35,920 nt of DNA from Allocoprobacillus merdigallinarum (GTDB taxonomy: Bacteria > Bacillota_I > Bacilli_A > Erysipelotrichales > Coprobacillaceae), in NCBI GenBank assembly GCA_019117525.1, contig DWZO01000064.1:1-35920 (forward strand), given 5' to 3'. Position numbers and translations under genes: made by a program. Numbering within the stretch: the first letter of the stretch is position 1; the number at the start of each line of letters is the position of its first letter. The notes below the pieces were generated by a model. It worked only from the letters and a program-made list of their open reading frames with translations, did no database searches and was not told the DNA's origin. This document shows, piece by piece, positions 32,211 to 35,920 of the stretch.

Positions 32211-33362
32211 CTAATCTAAATAACTATATTCACCATTTTTAATAGTTTTAACAACCAATTCTTTTGTTGGATTATGTTGATCATCAAATTCAAAATGACC
32301 TGTAATACCATCATAATTTGTCTTTTCTAACTGTTCACAAATTTTAGCATAATCAGTTGTTCCAGCAGCTTCAACTGCTTTCAATAATACCCAAGTTGCA
32401 TCATAAGCCATTGTTCCAAACATGTTTGTATCACTGTTATATTTTTCTTTATATTTAGCTACATAATTTTGTACATCTTCTACTCGGTCATCGAATGTAT
32501 TTGTATAATAAGCTCCATTGAAAATAGATTTATCAACATCTTTAACTGATAAAACGCCATCCCAACCATCAGTTCCTAAGAATGTACCATTGTAACCAGC
32601 ATTTTTAAATTGACCAACCATAGTTGCAATTATTTCATAATAATCTGGAATATAAACAGCATCTGCTCCTGATTGTTTTACTTTTGTAATATAGCTTCCA
32701 AAATCTTTTGTATCCTTTGGATATTTTTCTTGTAATACAATTTGTGTGCCATCTTTATTTGCCTGAGCAACAAATGAATCTGTACATCCCTGACTATAAT
32801 CACTACCACTATTTGTTAAAATAGCAACTTTCTTAACATTAATACGACCATCACCAATAGCTGTTGCAATTGTCTGACCACCCATTGAGTCATTAGAACA
32901 TGTTCTAAAGTAATTGCTTCTTGTACTTCCATCATTATTTAAAGTAATACTATCACCAGAAGTACTTGGTGAAACAATAGGTGTTCCATCAGCTTTAGAA
33001 GCCTCTCCTAAAGCTAAACCTTCAGCCGTAATAACAGGACCAACAATTCCAACAACCTTTTCACCAACTAATTTTTTATAAGCATTCACAGCATCTGTTT
33101 CCTTACCTTGAGAATCTTCAGCTAGTAATTCTACTTTATATTTTGCATCATCAGAATTATTATAATCTTCTATGGCAAGTTCAATAGTATTTTTAACTGG
33201 AATTCCATAAGTTGATGTTTCTCCAGTTAATGGACCAACAAATCCAATTTTAATTGTATCCCCTTCTTTTAATTCTGTAGCTGAAGAACCACCAGTTCCT
33301 CCACCACAAGCAACCAACATACTTGACACAGCCATTAAAGACATAACTTTTTTTATATTCAT
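32211..33362 (-). CDS. livK: Branched-chain amino-acid ABC transporter substrate-binding lipoprotein (LivK-type)
   Basis: A 383-aa lipoprotein. The signal peptide MNIKKVMSLMAVSSMLVAC has a lipobox (LVAC, lipidated C19), followed by a Gly-rich linker and the periplasmic-binding-protein fold of the leucine-binding family (TIKIGFVGPLTGETSTYGIP near residue 40; AYDATWVLLKAVE near the C-terminus). It captures amino acids at the membrane face for LivHMGF. GGGGAG precedes ATG 33362, and a good sigma-A promoter lies at 33395-33422. The real ligand is not determined by sequence. Confidence 0.93.
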   Translation of the reverse strand: MNIKKVMSLMAVSSMLVACGGGTGGSSATELKEGDTIKIGFVGPLTGETSTYGIPVKNTIELAIEDYNNSDDAKYKVELLAEDSQGKETDAVNAYKKLVGEKVVGIVGPVITAEGLALGEASKADGTPIVSPSTSGDSITLNNDGSTRSNYFRTCSNDSMGGQTIATAIGDGRINVKKVAILTNSGSDYSQGCTDSFVAQANKDGTQIVLQEKYPKDTKDFGSYITKVKQSGADAVYIPDYYEIIATMVGQFKNAGYNGTFLGTDGWDGVLSVKDVDKSIFNGAYYTNTFDDRVEDVQNYVAKYKEKYNSDTNMFGTMAYDATWVLLKAVEAAGTTDYAKICEQLEKTNYDGITGHFEFDDQHNPTKELVVKTIKNGEYSYLD

Positions 33363-33394
33363 ATATCTCTCCCCTTTTTTTAAATATATTCATT

Positions 33395-33422
33395 ATTATA
33401 CTTAACATTTTATACAAGTCAA
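33395..33422 (-). promoter_or_regulatory. Sigma-A promoter of livK
   Basis: Minus-strand -35 TTGACT (plus 33417-33422), 16-nt spacer, -10 TATAAT (plus 33395-33400), about 30 nt before the start codon. The upstream 33430-33509 is extremely AT-rich, with no other element seen. Confidence 0.75.
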
Positions 33423-33499
33423 CAAAAAATAACTTTATTTTTTCAAATATTCTAAAAATCATAAAAATATTTATTTATTTAATAAAAAATATATTATTT

Positions 33500-33529
33500 T
33501 ATAAAACAAGGAGTGGATGATTCCACTCC
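33500..33529 (-). terminator. Intrinsic terminator of the FtsX-like permease gene
   Basis: Stem GGAGTGGA/TCCACTCC (33510-33517 and 33522-33529) with a tetraloop and T-rich tail, immediately after the TAG at 33530-33532. Confidence 0.85.
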
Positions 33530-35920
33530 CTATTCAATACTCTTTAAAGATTCCACCATATCAACCTTATTTAAAACATGTCGCATTGTGAAATTAATAA
33601 AATAAGTAAAACCTAAAGTCATAATAATAGCATATATATAACTACTGATATTTAATTGTCTAACAAACATTGTCATATCCAATTCCACCGTCAAAATAAT
33701 AAACTTGTGAAGGAAATAACCAAAAATCATTCCCAGTAAAGAACCAATCACTGATAAAAGAACATTTTCTCTAAAGATATAGTCATAAACTTCTTTACGT
33801 CTAAAACCTAAAACTTTAATCGTTGCAATCTCACTTTTACGTTCTTGAATATTAATATTTGTCAAGTTATAAAGGACAATGAAATTTAAAGCTCCTGCAC
33901 AGACAATCAAAATAACAACAACCAGATTTACACTTTGAACCTGTTTATCAAATTCTTCACCAATTGATGATACATTGCTTAAATTTCCATAACCTTTGTC
34001 CTGCATATAAGCTTCCAGTGTTTTTTGACTCGAAGCACGATCATCCTGTAAAATCAAGAACGCATTATTCACTTCCAGATCCTGTAATGTCAACGATTCA
34101 TATAAAGTCTGGGACATATAAATATAATTCATAAAATAGTTTTCTGTGATACCTGAAACCTTTACACTATACTTTGTTTCATTGAGTTCAATATCAATTG
34201 TATCATTATCTTCCACACCAAGCAATTCAGCTGCTTTTGCGGTTAAAATAACACCTTCATCATCAAGAACCAAATCTTTATATGTCTGATAATTTCTAAA
34301 CTGAACAAAGTTTTTCATATTATCCATTGATTGATAAACAATTAATGAACCATATAAATCTTCTTTATCTTTTAAGATATTAATACTCTTATTTAAAACA
34401 TATTCCACATTTGCAACTTCACTACGATTCAATAAATCTTTTTGATAATTCTGTGCTGTTTTGGTTGAAACACTATCTTCTAAACGAACAAGATAATCAT
34501 ATGTAAAAACATCTTGATATTGTTTATCAACAACCTGTGATACAGAAGATTTAACACCAAAGCCGGTAATAATTAAAGCTGTACATCCAGCAATCCCAAT
34601 CACAGACATAAAGAAGCGTTTCTTATACCTAAAAATATTACGCATTGTTACTTTCTGATTGAAAGACAAACGACGCCATAACCAATGAATTCTTTCCAAA
34701 AGAATACGTTTTCCAACTTTTGGTGCTTTAGGTCGCATTAAGACCGCTGGCATCAAATTCAATTCACTCATACAAACAAAGAGTGTGACTGCCAAAATAA
34801 CAAATACCGATATAAAAACTGTTTCCAGCAAAACCCATGTACTGGCATAAATCGAAATAGGTGCATCCACTTGAAATAACATTAAATTATATAAATAATA
34901 AATAATACGTGGGAAAAATTGTGTTCCAGAAACAATTCCTAAAATACAAGCAAAAAAGGTTGCAAAAATAACATATATGATATATTGCTTCATGACATCC
35001 CATTTAGAATAACCTAAAGCACGTAATGTTCCACTTTGACTTCTTTGTTCTTCCACCATTCTCGTCATTGTTGTTAATGAAACCAAAGCTGATACAAGGA
35101 AGAACATTAATGGGAAAATATCTGCAATAGAAGAAATAGAATCCTTATTAGAATCAAAATTCACAAGTCCTGAATTTTCATGACGTGTTAAAGTATAAAG
35201 CCTTCCTTTAGGAATCTGATCCACTTGATCTCTGGCTTCATCTAACTGCGATTTTGCCTGATCTAATTTGTCTTGAGCTTTTTCTAATTCATTATTTGTT
35301 TTCAGTTCTTCTAAAGTCAATTGATTTTCTTGTTGTTGAATTTCAAGCTTAGCCTTTTCAATCGCAATAGAAGCTTCATTCAATTGCGTCAATCCATCTA
35401 ATGAGGAAGGTGCATTTTTAAGAATATCTCCCATTTTTTCTAAACTAGCTATTGATTTTTGCACTTCTGGAGAAATATTTTCAGTATTTTCATTTTGATA
35501 ATTCTCAAGTTCTTTTTGTAAACTTTCTAAATTTCCTTTTAACTCCTCACTCGTACTTTCAATTGTTTCTAACATGTCTTGAATTTGTGAAGATGCTGTT
35601 GATTGAGCTTTTAAATATTCAGCTTCTTTTGTAGCCAATGTGATTTTCGCATTCGTTAATTGAATTTTAGCCTCTAATATCTTTTCATCAAACAAATCTT
35701 TAGAATCACTATATGTCTGATAACCTTCATCATATTCTTTCTGGGCTTCATCTAATTTTGTTTTGGCATCACTTGTCAAGTCTTCATACAAGCGACTCAT
35801 TTTTAATGATAAAGTACTTTTTATTTTTGTATTCACATCTTCAATATAATCATCATATGCCTCACTGAAAACATTATATTCTTTAGCTCCCTTTACACAG
35901 ACAGAAATCTGATTATATAA
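33530..35920 (-). CDS. FtsX-like ABC transporter permease with long coiled-coil domain (5' end outside window)
   Basis: The frame is open to the right edge, giving 796 residues without an N-terminus; a GTG at 35836 is only a codon within it. The visible N-terminal part includes NQISVCVKGAKEYN (end of an external domain), then about 190 residues of Glu/Gln/Lys/Ala-rich coiled coil (roughly 45-238). Two FtsX-like modules follow: a first with spans near 267-287, 312-333 and 363-385, a conserved AVLMRPKAPKVGKRI and RNIFRYKKRFFM, and a second at the C-terminus. ALGYSKWD and VLGFRRKE are the coupling loops to an ATPase. It resembles large Gram-positive FtsX permeases of unknown function. Its ATPase is presumably encoded to the right. 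Confidence 0.85.
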   Translation of the reverse strand, partial: LYNQISVCVKGAKEYNVFSEAYDDYIEDVNTKIKSTLSLKMSRLYEDLTSDAKTKLDEAQKEYDEGYQTYSDSKDLFDEKILEAKIQLTNAKITLATKEAEYLKAQSTASSQIQDMLETIESTSEELKGNLESLQKELENYQNENTENISPEVQKSIASLEKMGDILKNAPSSLDGLTQLNEASIAIEKAKLEIQQQENQLTLEELKTNNELEKAQDKLDQAKSQLDEARDQVDQIPKGRLYTLTRHENSGLVNFDSNKDSISSIADIFPLMFFLVSALVSLTTMTRMVEEQRSQSGTLRALGYSKWDVMKQYIIYVIFATFFACILGIVSGTQFFPRIIYYLYNLMLFQVDAPISIYASTWVLLETVFISVFVILAVTLFVCMSELNLMPAVLMRPKAPKVGKRILLERIHWLWRRLSFNQKVTMRNIFRYKKRFFMSVIGIAGCTALIITGFGVKSSVSQVVDKQYQDVFTYDYLVRLEDSVSTKTAQNYQKDLLNRSEVANVEYVLNKSINILKDKEDLYGSLIVYQSMDNMKNFVQFRNYQTYKDLVLDDEGVILTAKAAELLGVEDNDTIDIELNETKYSVKVSGITENYFMNYIYMSQTLYESLTLQDLEVNNAFLILQDDRASSQKTLEAYMQDKGYGNLSNVSSIGEEFDKQVQSVNLVVVILIVCAGALNFIVLYNLTNINIQERKSEIATIKVLGFRRKEVYDYIFRENVLLSVIGSLLGMIFGYFLHKFIILTVELDMTMFVRQLNISSYIYAIIMTLGFTYFINFTMRHVLNKVDMVESLKSIE

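Noticed and set aside
33250..33462. 70-aa minus-strand frame over the livK start
   Set aside because: It reads the livK signal-peptide region in another frame and runs back through the livK promoter.
33363..33529. Leader riboswitch or T-box upstream of livK
   Set aside because: The 166 nt are mainly AT-rich promoter and terminator sequence; no T-box AGGGTGGNACCGCG-like motif is present.
35834..35836. GTG as the start of the FtsX-like gene
   Set aside because: Manual reading shows the frame stays open to base 35920 with coding-like residues, so the gene continues past the edge.
1..35920. CRISPR array, prophage, tRNA or rRNA genes
   Set aside because: No regularly spaced repeats, phage structural genes or cloverleaf/rRNA signature sequences were seen on reading either strand; no computational scan was possible.

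Overview
The window is a gene-dense, AT-rich piece of a Gram-positive (Bacillota) chromosome. The family makeup suggests a spore-forming gut Erysipelotrichia-type bacterium (Coprobacillus/Thomasclavelia-like). Evidence is low GC, strong GGAGG ribosome-binding sites, sigma-A-type promoters, CIRCE heat-shock operators, YqfC/YqfD and a CotD-like coat protein, and a PrkC/PrpC signalling pair. The taxonomic call is inference; no rRNA lies in the window. Nearly all genes are on the minus strand.

Layout: (1) 1-180, the 3' end of mutY on the plus strand, meeting phoH at a shared bidirectional terminator. (2) 248-2566 minus: rpsU, yqfC, yqfD, phoH. (3) 2682-7592 minus: rsmE, an unknown 256-aa protein, mtaB, a divergent murE-like ligase, deoC. 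(4) 7684-10340 minus: clpB, with a sigma-A promoter flanked by two CIRCE operators. (5) 10369-10800: a decayed IS200/IS605-type tnpA remnant. (6) 10825-20879 minus: a nine-gene operon priA-rsmB-rlmN-prpC-prkC-rsgA-rpe-thiN-degV, a reduced form of the Bacillus gmk-to-thiN cluster. (7) 20979-22271 minus: a zinc-ribbon protein plus a cytidine-deaminase-like enzyme, then a separate gmk. (8) 22365-26581: rqcH (+), a CotD-like gene (-), pgeF (+), nnr (-), with convergent genes that overlap at their ends. (9) 26651-28828: a secreted Ig-repeat NlpC/P60 hydrolase (-) and a small CmpB-like membrane protein (+). (10) 28853-33362 minus: livK-livH-livM-livG-livF, a branched-chain amino-acid-type ABC importer. 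(11) 33530 to the window edge, minus: an FtsX-like permease with a long coiled-coil extracellular region, 5' end outside the window.

Functionally the window is mostly housekeeping: ribosome maturation and modification (RsmE, RsmB, RlmN, RsgA, MtaB), ribosome rescue quality control (RqcH), replication restart (PriA), protein disaggregation (ClpB), cofactor and metabolite repair (Nnr, ThiN), and envelope signalling and remodelling (PrkC/PrpC, NlpC/P60, PgeF, MurE-like). I see no CRISPR array, prophage, tRNA, rRNA, riboswitch or obvious defence island, and nothing that I can defend as a wholly new system. The most notable points are the double CIRCE control of clpB beside a dead IS200 copy, the MurE-like ligase with altered active-site motifs, several intrinsic terminators whose stems contain the stop codon, the CotD-like gene overlapping rqcH, and twin palindromes upstream of the NlpC/P60 promoter.
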